DNA of 64,000 bases. It comes from Luteolibacter ambystomatis (lineage in GTDB: Bacteria > Verrucomicrobiota > Verrucomicrobiia > Verrucomicrobiales > Akkermansiaceae). Where the stretch lies: NCBI RefSeq assembly GCF_018137965.1, contig NZ_CP073100.1, forward strand, positions 2,491,754-2,555,753, read 5' to 3'. The notes beneath the pieces are model-generated. The model was given only the letters and a program-made list of their open reading frames with translations. It had not been told where the DNA came from and did no database searches. The translations under genes were made by a program, and so were the position numbers. This document shows positions 33,933 through 42,932 of this stretch, piece after piece. Positions within the stretch are counted from its first letter, which is position 1. Every line of letters begins with the position of its first letter.

Positions 33933-34799
33933 ATGAGCGTCCTCCCCAAGCATCTGGCCGACTTCATCAAGTACAGGCGTTGCATTGCCTTCGTCGGCGC
34001 GGGGTTTTCCCGAATCTGCGGCATGCCGGACTGGACCGGTCTGATGCGCAACATGCTGGAATATTGCCACGAATTGAACGGTGACACGCCCGAGCTTCAA
34101 TCCAGCAAAAGGAATTTGGATGCTGGCAATTTGACAGAAGCTGCCAATGACTTGCGGGATATGTTGCATCCTGCGGAATACTTTGAATTCCGCAAAAAAC
34201 AGTTCGCGTGGCAAAAATACTCAGCGGCTCCAAAGGAGATATACGAACGCATGAGACTACGGCTTCAGAATCTGGAAGCCGCACCATGGTCCGGAATCAT
34301 CACGACCAATTTCGACAGCTTGATCTACAATGTCTGTGGAAACAATGGCTGGCTCATCCACTACGGAGACGACAGCTCCTTGGGTCATGTGCTCAGCAGC
34401 AAGGAACGTTTCCTTGTCTACCTTCACACCGTTGCAGGAAACAAGAGCAAGGTGGTTCTTTCCTCGGAGGACTATTTCAAAGCCTACCTCAACAATTCCG
34501 AGATCAAGACGGTGATTCCCTTTCTGAAAGCGGCCATGTTGAGCCATCATTTCGTATTCATCGGCTGCTCGATGGAACCCCGGTTGCTTGATCTCCGCAA
34601 GGAACTATATCAGGCATTCGATGGAGAAATTCCCGTTTCCTATGCGTTGCTGCCCAATACGCAGCAGAACCGCGACCGGGAGGGATACCTTGGAACATTC
34701 GCCATCAGGCCGGTGTTTTACGACGTGGAGACCGTCTCCGATCCGCCTCATATGGCCGTGGATCAATTTCTGGAAGAGACCGCGGCGTTGAAGGTGTGA
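33933..34799 (+). CDS. SIR2-like protein, probable NAD-consuming effector
   Basis: A 288-residue protein. The sirtuin motifs are FVGAGFS (20-26), GIITTNFDSLIY (121-132), YLHT with His165 (usually HG) and FIGCSMEPRLLDLR (209-222). It is shorter than, and not closely similar to, the SIR2 protein at 18403. AGGGG lies eight bases before the ATG. Single-domain SIR2 effectors in defence operons deplete NAD+. Here control would come from the kinase/receiver/HicA-like genes in front, which is inference. It is the last gene of the operon. Confidence 0.82.
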   Translation: MSVLPKHLADFIKYRRCIAFVGAGFSRICGMPDWTGLMRNMLEYCHELNGDTPELQSSKRNLDAGNLTEAANDLRDMLHPAEYFEFRKKQFAWQKYSAAPKEIYERMRLRLQNLEAAPWSGIITTNFDSLIYNVCGNNGWLIHYGDDSSLGHVLSSKERFLVYLHTVAGNKSKVVLSSEDYFKAYLNNSEIKTVIPFLKAAMLSHHFVFIGCSMEPRLLDLRKELYQAFDGEIPVSYALLPNTQQNRDREGYLGTFAIRPVFYDVETVSDPPHMAVDQFLEETAALKV

Positions 34800-34927
34800 G
34801 GCTCCGCTTTGTCCGGCATGTGGTGGCCCACACGCTTTTCGGGGAAAGCCCAATATCCCGGTCAATGTCCCTCCAGCGCATTGATTTTCCCTAGCGCGGG
34901 GCGGGATTCCGCTGTTAGCCTCTCCGG

Positions 34928-37900
34928 GTGGCAGGATACGAGGAAAACCCAGTGATCGTGGATGATTTCGCAGCGCCGGATTCGTGGATGGCGGTGGCCT
35001 CCGGTCTGGCGACATTGAAGATCGATGCGAAGAAGCCGGCGAAGGCGAATGACAATGCCAAGCCTGCCAATGGCGGCGGGCAGGCGTTGCGGATGGATTT
35101 CGATTTCAAGGGCGGCGGCGGCTTCGTGGTGGCGCGGAAGGTGATCCCGATGAAGCTGACGCAGACGTGGGAGTTCCGCTTCCGGTTGCGCGGGCAGGTA
35201 CCGCCGAACCGCTTCGAGTTCAAGATCGTGGACCCCTCCGGCGCGAACGTGTGGCGCTGGACGGAAGAGCCGCTGGAGGTGAATGGCAAGTGGCGGGAGA
35301 TTGTGATCCCGGCGAGCCGGATGCCCTTCGCGTGGGGACCGGCGGGCGGCGGCGTGCCGACGGACGTGGGCGCGATCGAGTTCGTGATTTCCGCGGGCAG
35401 CGGTGGTGCCGGGCAGCTGCTGGTGGACCGCTTCGAGTGGGTGGACACGGGCGCGCTGGTGCCGGTGTCCTGCCAGGCCTCGTCCGGTGATCCGAACGCG
35501 CTGCGCGATCCCTCCAGCGCGAATCCATGGCATGCGGCGGAGGACGATGCCGCGCCGTGGGTGGAGCTGGATTTCGGACGCGCGCGCGAACTCGGCGGGA
35601 TGATCCTGCACTGGGTGCCGGGGCATGCGCGGGATGTGGCGGTGGAAAGTTTTCACGGTGACTCGTGGCGGCCGGTGCTGGAGTTGAATGGCGTGCATGG
35701 GAGGTTGACTCCCGTTCCTCTGCCCTCTCCGGAGACGCGGCGCATCCGCTTGAAGCTGGGTGCGGGCGCGGCGTTGTCATGGATCGAGTGGAAGGGCGCG
35801 GAGTTCTCGCGGTCCGATGATGAATTCCTGCATGCGGTGGCGGCGGAGTCGCGGCGTGGCACGTTTCCGAAATACTGGTCGCGCGAGCAAACGCTGCTCA
35901 CGCCGGTAGGATCGCCGCTCGGTGGACCGCGCTCGATGATGAACGAGGAGGGCCTCGTGGAGACGGATGCGGCGGGGCCGTCGCTGGAGCCATTCCTTCA
36001 CGATGGCGAGCGGCTGTGGACCTGGGCGGACGTGCGGCCGGTGCCCTCGCTCGATCACGGCTGGATGCCGCTACCGAAGGTGCGCTGGGAATGCGGGGAT
36101 CTTTCGTTGGAAACCTTCGCCGCACCGTGCGACTTCGGTCCGGTGCGCGGGACGGTGGTGGATTACGCGGTGGCGAATACCGGGAAAACATCGCGCACGG
36201 TGAAGCTGCATGTGGCGGTGCGTCCGTTCCAAGCGACGCCGCCTTGGCAGCACTATCAGAAGCTGGGCGGCAAGAGCGCGATCAGCGCGATCGAGATCCA
36301 CGGCCGCGTGTGCCGGCTGAATGGCGAGCGGCAGATCCTTGCGATGGATGAGCCGAGCGCGGCGGGTTGCCAGCCATTCGTGGCGGGGCGTTTGGTTTCA
36401 CGGTTGGGCGATCACGGCACGCCGGAGGCACAGCGCACGACCGATCCGCTGGGTTGGGCGGAGGCGGTGTTTACGTTCGAGATCGAGCTGGCTCCCGGTG
36501 AGAAGGCCACGCGGCGGATGGGCATTCCGTTTTCGCCGCTGGCGGAGATCGAAAAAGCCGGGTGCAAGGAAGCGTGCGCGCGCAAGACGTGGAAGCAGGA
36601 GCTGGGCGGCGTGGAATTCGACGTGCCGCCGGAGTGGCAGGACGCGGTGGACGCGTGGCGCACGGCGGCGGCGCACATTCTGGTGAACCGCCAGGGTGCC
36701 GCGATCCATCCGGGCCCGCGCCGCTACAACCGCGCGTGGATCCGCGATGGGGTGGTGATGGGTGGCGCGCTGGCACGCGCGGGCGCACCGCAGGCGTATT
36801 TCGATTTCATGCGCTGGTATGCGCCGTTTTTGCGCGAGGATGGCTTCGTGCCGTGCTGCGTGGATGACCAGGGCGCGGACTGGTTGATCGAGTATGACAG
36901 CCAGGGCCAATGGCTGCATGGCATCGCCGAGTGCCACCGCTTCGGATCGGGCCATGCGTTTTCCGAGGCGCTGTGGCCGACGGTGAAGAAGTGCGTTTCG
37001 CTCACGCGGGCGCTGCGCGAGCGTCGCCCCGGCGAGGGCTACCGCGATCCGCAGAAGCGTCCGTTCCGCGGGCTGCTGCCGGAGTCGGCGAGCCACGAGG
37101 GTTATCTGGCGCATCCGGTGCATTCGTACTGGGATGACTTCTGGGCGATCCGCGGGCTGCTGGACATCGCGCGGCTGGCGGAGCGCATGGGCCGGCCGGA
37201 GCGGGAGGTGAAATCCTTCCGCGCGCTGGGCGAGGCGATGGTGGAAGCGGTGACGAAGTCGCTGCGGGCGACGATGGAACTACGGGACATCTCGTACGTA
37301 CCCGGATCGGTGGAGTGGGCGGACTTCGATCCGGCGGCGACGGCGGTGGCGGTGACGCTGCTCGACGGGCTGGGCGTGCTGCCGTGCGACGGGCTGGAGA
37401 AAACCTTCGACAAGTATCTGGAAGGCTTCCGCGCGAAGGTGCGGAACGAGGTGCCGTGGACAAATTATTCCGCGTATGAAATGCGCATCGTCCCGGCGCT
37501 GGTGCGGCTGGGGCGTCGTGAGGACGCGCACGAACTGCTGGAGTTCCTGCTGGCGGACCGCCGCCCGAAGGAGTGGAACCAGTGGCCGGAGATCACGTGG
37601 AAGGACCCGAAGAGCCCCGGGCATTTCGGCGATCTGCCGCACTCGTGGATCGGCGCGGAGTACGTGCTGGGGTTCGCCTCGCTGTTCGCCTACGAGCGCG
37701 CGAGCGATGACACGCTGGTGCTGGCGGCGGGCCTGCCGCTTTCGTGGTTCGACCACGGGCGGAACAACGGCGTGGAGAACCTCGCGACCTACTATGGACG
37801 CCTGACTTACTCGCTGCGCCACAGCGGCGGGGACTGGAAGCTGGACATCGCGCCGCTGGCGATTCCGCCCTCGGGTGGCATCGAGGTGAGATTGCCGGTG

Positions 37901-37978
37901 GCATCCCATCTCAAACGGATCGCGGTGAACGGGGAGATGATGTGGGTGCCGAAGGATGGGGTGGTGAGAGTGAGGTAA
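34928..37978 (+). CDS. large multidomain glycosidase-like protein (six-hairpin type)
   Basis: A 1016-residue protein. The N-terminal about 170 residues are a carbohydrate-binding-like sandwich (VDDFAAPDSWMAVASG, WEFRFRLRGQVPPNRFEFKI). Residues about 180-300 are discoidin-like (NPWHAAEDDAAPWVELDFGRARELGG). From about 560 onward helical repeats of an (alpha/alpha)6 barrel follow (YNRAWIRDGVVMGGALARAG, EYDSQGQWLHGIAECHRF, YWDDFWAIRGLLDIARLAERMG), as in glucoamylase/trehalase-like enzymes. Acidic residues in these loops could be catalytic. The GTG start at 34928 follows an in-frame stop at 34916, so no signal peptide is encoded; the protein may be cytoplasmic. Exact glycoside hydrolase family uncertain. 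Confidence 0.7.
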   Translation: MAGYEENPVIVDDFAAPDSWMAVASGLATLKIDAKKPAKANDNAKPANGGGQALRMDFDFKGGGGFVVARKVIPMKLTQTWEFRFRLRGQVPPNRFEFKIVDPSGANVWRWTEEPLEVNGKWREIVIPASRMPFAWGPAGGGVPTDVGAIEFVISAGSGGAGQLLVDRFEWVDTGALVPVSCQASSGDPNALRDPSSANPWHAAEDDAAPWVELDFGRARELGGMILHWVPGHARDVAVESFHGDSWRPVLELNGVHGRLTPVPLPSPETRRIRLKLGAGAALSWIEWKGAEFSRSDDEFLHAVAAESRRGTFPKYWSREQTLLTPVGSPLGGPRSMMNEEGLVETDAAGPSLEPFLHDGERLWTWADVRPVPSLDHGWMPLPKVRWECGDLSLETFAAPCDFGPVRGTVVDYAVANTGKTSRTVKLHVAVRPFQATPPWQHYQKLGGKSAISAIEIHGRVCRLNGERQILAMDEPSAAGCQPFVAGRLVSRLGDHGTPEAQRTTDPLGWAEAVFTFEIELAPGEKATRRMGIPFSPLAEIEKAGCKEACARKTWKQELGGVEFDVPPEWQDAVDAWRTAAAHILVNRQGAAIHPGPRRYNRAWIRDGVVMGGALARAGAPQAYFDFMRWYAPFLREDGFVPCCVDDQGADWLIEYDSQGQWLHGIAECHRFGSGHAFSEALWPTVKKCVSLTRALRERRPGEGYRDPQKRPFRGLLPESASHEGYLAHPVHSYWDDFWAIRGLLDIARLAERMGRPEREVKSFRALGEAMVEAVTKSLRATMELRDISYVPGSVEWADFDPAATAVAVTLLDGLGVLPCDGLEKTFDKYLEGFRAKVRNEVPWTNYSAYEMRIVPALVRLGRREDAHELLEFLLADRRPKEWNQWPEITWKDPKSPGHFGDLPHSWIGAEYVLGFASLFAYERASDDTLVLAAGLPLSWFDHGRNNGVENLATYYGRLTYSLRHSGGDWKLDIAPLAIPPSGGIEVRLPVASHLKRIAVNGEMMWVPKDGVVRVR

Positions 37979-37986
37979 TTTCCCAT

Positions 37987-38100
37987 TGTAGTCGGAAGCT
38001 CCGCTTTCGAATGGTCTCCGCCAGCTCCGGTTGGCGGCGGCCAGTGGGGCCAAACGATCCCCGATCCCGCAGAGGGAAAGCTGGAGCTTCCCCCTACATT
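37987..38100. repeat. family-1 dispersed palindromic repeat, two-arm copy
   Basis: The left arm, TTGTAGTCGGAAGCTCCGCT, and right arm, GGAAAGCTGGAGCTTCCCCC, are imperfect inverted repeats separated by about 55 bases. They are the same arms as at 2543 and 41703. The element begins eight bases after the stop of the glycosidase-like gene. Confidence 0.8.
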
Positions 38101-38129
38101 CAATTACGCCATTCATCGTAAAAACGATC

Positions 38130-38408
38130 ATGCACCTCATCCACACCTTGAGCGAGCGGATGAAGATTCATCTCGGCATGCCGGTCTCGGAATTCCGCTC
38201 CTTGTTGGAGCAGGAGAGCTTCAAGGATGGAGTTGTGGAGAATTGGAATGAGTGCTCGCTGGCGATGGAGGCGCGGACGGTCCATGACCTCGATTGCGCT
38301 GTGAGCGTGACCTTCCGCGACGGCATACTGGCGAAGATCGAATACGGGCTGATGGACTATTACGGCAGCAAGGTGGTTTCACCCGGACCCGCGACCGAAG
38401 AAAATTAG
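38130..38408 (+). CDS. small hypothetical protein
   Basis: A 92-residue soluble protein starting MHLIHTLSERMKIHLGMPVSEFRSLLEQ. Later motifs are ECSLAMEARTVHDLDCAVSVTFRDG and KIEYGLMDYYGSKVV. It reads as a small alpha/beta domain of the kind that recognises or modifies a partner (SmpA/BamE-like spacing, MPVSEFRSLL followed by beta strands ending in F-x-DG-x-L). No family is confidently recognised. Start at 38130 because the sequence further upstream is repeat. Confidence 0.55.
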   Translation: MHLIHTLSERMKIHLGMPVSEFRSLLEQESFKDGVVENWNECSLAMEARTVHDLDCAVSVTFRDGILAKIEYGLMDYYGSKVVSPGPATEEN

Positions 38409-38440
38409 AAACTTCCCCGCCCCACCGGCGTTTATACGGC

Positions 38441-39046
38441 ATGAAAGCGACCATGCGGACGACCTGCTGGCTGGCGCTGGGACTGTTGGGGATTTTCCTT
38501 GGCAGACTCGCGTTGCAGGACGGACGGGGTTCGCAGGCATTGGCTTTTTTCCAACAGGTGGCTGCGGTGGCGCAGACGATGGAAAACCGTGCGCATCGTC
38601 CTGCGGCGGATGTTTCCGCTGCGGACCTCATGATGGCGGAATCTTCAACAGAGGCCGTGTCGCCGCAGGCGCTGGCCCAGCAGCAACGCCGGGTGAAGGA
38701 CCGCATGGCGGAGCTGACGGAGAGCCTGGATCTGGATGTGGAACAGGTGGCGAAGCTGCGGCCGATCGTGGAGCACGCCGAGGCAAGCATGACCCGGGCG
38801 ATGGAGCGGTTTTTCGACAAGGAACCGCGAACGGCATCCGCCTCTCCCCCGCCCTCTCCGGGTGAGGTGATGCGTGAAAGCCATGAGCTGGCGGACAGCC
38901 AGATCACCGCGTTGCTGCGCCCGGATCAGGAGGAGAAATTCCAAACATGGTTGCAGGAGCGGAAGGAGCGCATCCGCCATGTGGCGAACCGCCGGAACAT
39001 GCGTCCACCCGGCAACGGGATGCAGCAGCCGGTACAGGATGCGTGA
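38441..39046 (+). CDS. membrane-anchored Spy/CpxP-like helical protein
   Basis: A 201-residue protein with an N-terminal anchor (TCWLALGLLGIFLGRLAL) and a helical periplasmic part: RRVKDRMAELTESLDLDVEQVAKLRPIVEHAEASM and LLRPDQEEKFQTWLQERKERI. The L-x-P-x-Q-x-x-KF motif and all-helical composition resemble Spy/CpxP/heavy-metal-resistance sensor proteins (LTPEQ families). It lies 32 bases after the small hypothetical gene. A hairpin terminator follows. Confidence 0.55.
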   Translation: MKATMRTTCWLALGLLGIFLGRLALQDGRGSQALAFFQQVAAVAQTMENRAHRPAADVSAADLMMAESSTEAVSPQALAQQQRRVKDRMAELTESLDLDVEQVAKLRPIVEHAEASMTRAMERFFDKEPRTASASPPPSPGEVMRESHELADSQITALLRPDQEEKFQTWLQERKERIRHVANRRNMRPPGNGMQQPVQDA

Positions 39047-39144
39047 TTGGGCCATCCGGGCAGAGGCTGTGATGAACCGGGCCGCCACCTCCGCATGATG
39101 TGGTTCACCCCACCCTCATGAATGAGGAACTACGTACGAAGAAA

Positions 39145-39176
39145 ACACCCCAACCGCCTTTCAGCGAATGGGGTGT
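39145..39176. terminator. hairpin between convergent genes
   Basis: An 8-bp stem, ACACCCCA with TGGGGTGT, around 16 bases, between the ends of the plus-strand Spy-like gene and the minus-strand lipoprotein gene. It could terminate both. Confidence 0.55.
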
Positions 39177-39198
39177 GGTTGCCGGCAGATGGGCGGAA

Positions 39199-39648
39199 TC
39201 ACAGCGGGGTGACGCCGAAGCCGGAGACGCGCTCCTTGCCATCGCGTTCGTTCACGGTGATGCGCAGGATCTTGTCCGGCGAAACGGCGGTGACGACGGT
39301 GTGGGTGGCATCGTGCTCGATGACCTTCCAGCCGCCGAAGGCCTCGACCTTCCCGCCCGCGGTCTGGAAGGCGGAGGAGAACTGGGTGATGAAGCCCTCG
39401 CGGAAACGACGCTGGTCTTCCTCCGAGGCCATCACGACATAGGCCGCGCCGACATCGGTGCCGAAGGACTTGAGGGTCTTCCAATCAATGTCCGCGCTGA
39501 CGGCCTGGTCGCCCCTGGCGAGGCTTTCGAAGGTCTTGCGGGCGAAGGCGGCGTCACCGGCGGTTTCGACCTTCATCTTCACCTCCTGGCAGGAGCAGAC
39601 GAGGGCGGTGGCAGCGGCGAGTGGCAGGGCGAGGAAGTTGGTTTTCAT
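39199..39648 (-). CDS. small lipoprotein of unknown function
   Basis: A 149-residue protein. MKTNFLALPLAAATALVCSC ends in a lipobox-like LVCSC, so it should be lipidated at Cys18 or Cys20. The mature part holds FESLARGDQAVSADIDWKTL, VMASEEDQRRFREGFITQFS and FGGWKVIEHDATHTVVTAVSP, resembling a small NTF2/DUF4878-like fold (helix pair followed by curved strands). The start at 39648 is set by the signal; the frame runs on to 40110 without support. Confidence 0.68.
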   Translation of the reverse strand: MKTNFLALPLAAATALVCSCQEVKMKVETAGDAAFARKTFESLARGDQAVSADIDWKTLKSFGTDVGAAYVVMASEEDQRRFREGFITQFSSAFQTAGGKVEAFGGWKVIEHDATHTVVTAVSPDKILRITVNERDGKERVSGFGVTPL

Positions 39649-40199
39649 GGGAGGCAGGGGTTGTTCAGGTGGGCGGCTGCCGGAGAGGCTCCGGAGGGTT
39701 CCGGAGCTGGTCCGTGGCGGCCGACATCTAACAATTACACCCCTTCCGGAGACGCGCAAACGCAGGCAGGACAAGGGATTGCGGTGATCGGGCGGAGAGC
39801 ATGCGGAATGCACAGGGATGGCGCGAGGCTCACTGCGGGATGCAATGTGCATGGAGTGGGGCAGCGGCATGTGGAGGGGGAAATCCGGCAGGCGGAGGGG
39901 ATGGACGAGGCGCGTTTTTCCGCGTGGAATGGGGCTTTGCGAGCGATCGGTGATTCCCGGGTGGTCACGGCGGGCGGAAGAAGGCGCTGGGACGGAATTT
40001 TTTTTTCGTTTCACCATTTCCGCCCCTAGGATTCCCCGCGAATCTGTCTTTTTCTGGAAAAATCTTTTTTGCGTGAATATCGGGCAAATTCCCACAAGAC
40101 TCCGCCGCACGTGTTCCGGGCTTTTCGGGGTGCATCCCGTCAGCCTTCAATCTTTTCCAACCGCCGCACCACCTGCCGCCACCCTCATTTTCCCATCCC
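39649..40199. other. 550-base intergenic region, no gene seen
   Basis: Frames here have poor codon bias and no start signals. The only marked feature is an A/T run (AATTTTTTTTTCG) near 39999-40012. It presumably holds the promoters of the divergent lipoprotein and mqo genes. Confidence 0.45.
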
Positions 40200-41699
40200 A
40201 TGAAGCACAATTCCCACATCCAGAATCCGGACGTCATCCTCATCGGCAGCGGCGTGATGTCATCGAATCTGGGCGCGATGTTGAAGCGCCTGGAGCCCTC
40301 GCTTTCGATCCAGGTGTATGAGGTGACGGACGAGCTGGCGCAGGAGAGCTCCCATGGCTGGAACAACGCGGGCACGGGCCACGCGGGGATCTGCGAGCTG
40401 AGCTACACGCCGAAGGCGGAGGCGGACGGAACGGTGAACGCGGCGAACCCGATCAAGATTTTCGAGCAGTTCGACCACTCGAAGCAGTTCTGGGCGTACG
40501 CGGTGGAGGAAGGGATGATTTCCAATCCGAAGGAGTTCATCAATCCGGTGCCGCACATCAGCTTTGTCCACGGGCAGGCGCAGGTGGATTTCCTGAAGGC
40601 GCGGCATGCGGCGATGAGCGCGCATCATTTCTTCGCGGAAATGGAGTACTCGACGGACCGCGACACGATCGCCTCATGGGCACCGCTGTTGCTGGCGGGA
40701 CGTGGTGAGGTGCCGATCGCGGCGACGAAGATGGACGGCGGCACGGACGTGAACTTCGGCGAGGTTTCGCGGAAGCTGCTGGGCTGGCTGGCACAGCAGC
40801 CGGGCTGCGGCGTGGCGAGCCGCCACCGCGTGACGAACCTGACGAAGAAGGACGGCCGCTGGGAGGTGGTGGTGAAGAATCTGGAAACGGGCGAAAGCTT
40901 TGAGAACACGGCGAAGTTCGTGTTCGTGGGTGCGGGTGGTGGCAGCCTGCCGCTGTTGCAGAAGTCCGGCATCCCGGAGGCAAAGGGCCTCGGTGGCTTC
41001 CCCATCGGCGGCCAGTGGCTGGTGTGCGACAATCCGGAGATCGTGGCGAAGCACCAGGCGAAGGTCTACGGGCAGGCGCTCGATGCCGCGCCGACGATGG
41101 CCGTGCCGCATCTCGACACGCGCATCCTGGACGGGAAAAAGACGCTGCTCTTCGGCCCCTTCGCGGCGTGGACGACGAAGTTCCTGAACAAGGAGGGCAG
41201 CTTCCTCGACCTGCCGCTTTCGGTGAAGCCGGACAATCTCGCGACGCTGGTGAAGATCGGCATCAGCAATCTGGATCTCGTGAAGTATCTGGTGCAGCAG
41301 GGCACGCAGAGCATGCAGGATCGCATGGAGGTGCTGCATGTGTTTTATCCCGCGGCGAAGGCGAATGATTGGAAACTGATCGATGCGGGCATCCGCGTGC
41401 AGGCGATCAAGAAGACGGACGGCGAGGCCGGCATCGTCCACTACGGCACGGAGGTCATCACGAACGAGGACCGTTCGATTTCCGCGCTGCTGGGTGCGTC
41501 GCCGGGGGCTTCGGTGTCCGTGAACATCGTTCTGCAGGTGGTGAAGACGTGCTTCGCGAAGCTGTTGGAGACTCCCGAGGGCAGGGCCCGCATGACCGCG
41601 ATGATCCCGACGTGGGACGAGGACATCAAGCTGCCGGAAAAGGCGGACCGTTTCCGCAGCGTGAGCCGCCATGCGGACGAGGTGTTGGGATTGGTGTGA
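40200..41699 (+). CDS. mqo: malate:quinone oxidoreductase
   Basis: A 499-residue FAD enzyme that oxidises malate to oxaloacetate and passes electrons to quinone at the inner membrane (TCA cycle). The FAD entry is PDVILIGSGVMSSNLGAMLK (10-29). ESSHGWNNAGTGHAGICELSYTP is the family signature, followed by FVGAGGGSLPLLQKSGIPE and GGFPIGGQWLVCDNPE. The C-terminal LLGASPGASVSVNIVLQVV is also diagnostic. Its length matches family members (490-550). A family-1 repeat follows the stop by three bases. Apparently monocistronic. Confidence 0.96.
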   Translation: MKHNSHIQNPDVILIGSGVMSSNLGAMLKRLEPSLSIQVYEVTDELAQESSHGWNNAGTGHAGICELSYTPKAEADGTVNAANPIKIFEQFDHSKQFWAYAVEEGMISNPKEFINPVPHISFVHGQAQVDFLKARHAAMSAHHFFAEMEYSTDRDTIASWAPLLLAGRGEVPIAATKMDGGTDVNFGEVSRKLLGWLAQQPGCGVASRHRVTNLTKKDGRWEVVVKNLETGESFENTAKFVFVGAGGGSLPLLQKSGIPEAKGLGGFPIGGQWLVCDNPEIVAKHQAKVYGQALDAAPTMAVPHLDTRILDGKKTLLFGPFAAWTTKFLNKEGSFLDLPLSVKPDNLATLVKIGISNLDLVKYLVQQGTQSMQDRMEVLHVFYPAAKANDWKLIDAGIRVQAIKKTDGEAGIVHYGTEVITNEDRSISALLGASPGASVSVNIVLQVVKTCFAKLLETPEGRARMTAMIPTWDEDIKLPEKADRFRSVSRHADEVLGLV

Positions 41700-41702
41700 G
41701 TC

Positions 41703-41814
41703 ATGTAGGGGGAAGCTCCGCTTTCCCTCTTTTGGGATCGGACCCGCCTCGTACCGTCAGCCTGTTTTTCCATCCGGGCTCTCCCGGATCGAAAGCGGAG
41801 CTTTCGACTACATT
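41703..41814. repeat. family-1 dispersed palindromic repeat, best two-arm copy
   Basis: The left arm ATGTAGGGGGAAGCTCCGCT (form B) and right arm GATCGAAAGCGGAGCTTTCG (form A), about 65 bases apart, are imperfect reverse complements. This copy shows the full element: form B, spacer, form A. It lies between mqo and the YdeI-like gene. Confidence 0.82.
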
Positions 41815-41842
41815 GACCCGCCTGCGGAAGCTGCTATCGGGT

Positions 41843-42430
41843 ATGGGAATGAATCCCGACGTCGATTTTTTCTTCACCAAGGCCGAGAAGTGGCGCGAGG
41901 AGCTGGAGTACCTGCGCACGGTGGCTCTCTCCGCCGGATTGACGGAGGAGCTGAAATGGGGCGTGCCATGCTACACGCGGGACAAGGCGAACGTGGTGCT
42001 CATCCATGCCTTCAAGGACTATTGCGCGCTGCTCTTTTTCAAGGGCGCGCTGATGAAGGACCCGAAGGGCATCCTCATCCGGCAGACGGAGAACGTGCAA
42101 TCGGCTCGGCAGGTGCGGTTCACTTCCGTGAGGGAAATCCTCAAGCTGGAGCCCACCTTGAAGGCGTATCTGCGCGAGGCGGTGGAGGTGGAGAAGGCCG
42201 GGCTGAAGGTGGCATACAAGAAGGCGTCCGAGTTCGCGGTGGCGGAAGAATTCCAGAGCCGCCTGGACGCGAGCGCGAAACTGAAGAAAGCCTTCGAGGC
42301 GCTCACACCGGGACGCCAGCGCGCGTATCTGCTGCACTTCTCCTCCGCGAAGCAATCGAAGACCCGTGCCGCGCGGGTGGAGAAATGCGAGCCGCGCATT
42401 CTCGAAGGCAAGGGGCTGGATGACGATTGA
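41843..42430 (+). CDS. YdeI/DUF1801-type protein
   Basis: A 195-residue protein starting MGMNPDVDFFFTKAEKWREE (an ATG at 41849 is equally possible). The DUF1801 core is LSAGLTEELKWGVPCYTRDKANVVLIHAFKDYCALLFFKG. The C-terminal YdeI-type helical tail has LDASAKLKKAFEALTPGRQRAYLLHFSSAKQSKTRAARVEKC. The family is linked to OmpD-associated and bacteriocin-protection proteins, but its biochemistry is unknown. A second DUF1801 gene follows after 12 bases. Confidence 0.85.
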   Translation: MGMNPDVDFFFTKAEKWREELEYLRTVALSAGLTEELKWGVPCYTRDKANVVLIHAFKDYCALLFFKGALMKDPKGILIRQTENVQSARQVRFTSVREILKLEPTLKAYLREAVEVEKAGLKVAYKKASEFAVAEEFQSRLDASAKLKKAFEALTPGRQRAYLLHFSSAKQSKTRAARVEKCEPRILEGKGLDDD

Positions 42431-42442
42431 GCACAAGGAAAG

Positions 42443-42808
42443 ATGGGCACGCCGCGATACACCTCCATCGAGGACTACCTCTCCGCACAGGACGCGGTGA
42501 AGGCGCGTACGCTGCACGCGGTGATCGATCTGATCCTCACCACCTTCCCCGGGCTGGAGGCGAAGATTTCCTGGAACGTGCCGACGATCCACCGGCAGGG
42601 CAAATACGTGGCGGGTATCGCGGCATACAAGAAGCACCTGACCTTCGCGCCATGGAGCGCGGAGATCATCGGGGACTTCAAGGACCGTTTGAAGGGTTAC
42701 GTCACCTTCAAGAACTGCTTCCAGATTCCGGTGGATTGGGAGGTGGATGAAACGCTTGTGACGGACATGGTCCGCGCCCGGCTGGCGGAGCTGGATGAGG
42801 GCGGCTGA
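42443..42808 (+). CDS. DUF1801 (frataxin-like iron chaperone fold) protein
   Basis: A 121-residue protein: YTSIEDYLSAQDAVKARTLH, ISWNVPTIHRQGKYVAGIAAYKKHLTFAP and KDRLKGYVTFKNCFQIPVDWEVDETLV. This is the compact DUF1801/YdhG family, with the same fold as the upstream YdeI-like protein's core. The two genes are adjacent and likely co-transcribed. Function in the cell is not established. Confidence 0.87.
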   Translation: MGTPRYTSIEDYLSAQDAVKARTLHAVIDLILTTFPGLEAKISWNVPTIHRQGKYVAGIAAYKKHLTFAPWSAEIIGDFKDRLKGYVTFKNCFQIPVDWEVDETLVTDMVRARLAELDEGG

Positions 42809-42874
42809 CTCCACGGCACCGGAGGCTGGAACTACGATGAACGTAGTGGAAACTACCGCCCCCGGAAAAACAAC

Positions 42875-42904
42875 GCGGCACCGCGCCGGGAGGCGCGATG
42901 CCGC
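42875..42904. terminator. strong hairpin between convergent genes
   Basis: A 13-bp stem with one mismatch (GCGGCACCGCGCC with GGCGCGATGCCGC) and a four-base loop, GGGA. It lies between the DUF1801 gene and the end of the RCC1 gene. A smaller ACTACG/CGTAGT hairpin lies about 40 bases to the left. Confidence 0.65.
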
Positions 42905-42932
42905 TGGAGGATGAAACGGATCGGAACCGGCT

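Noticed and set aside
39649-40199. Short open frames in the gap before mqo
   Set aside because: No start signals, poor composition and no recognisable motif; treated as non-coding.
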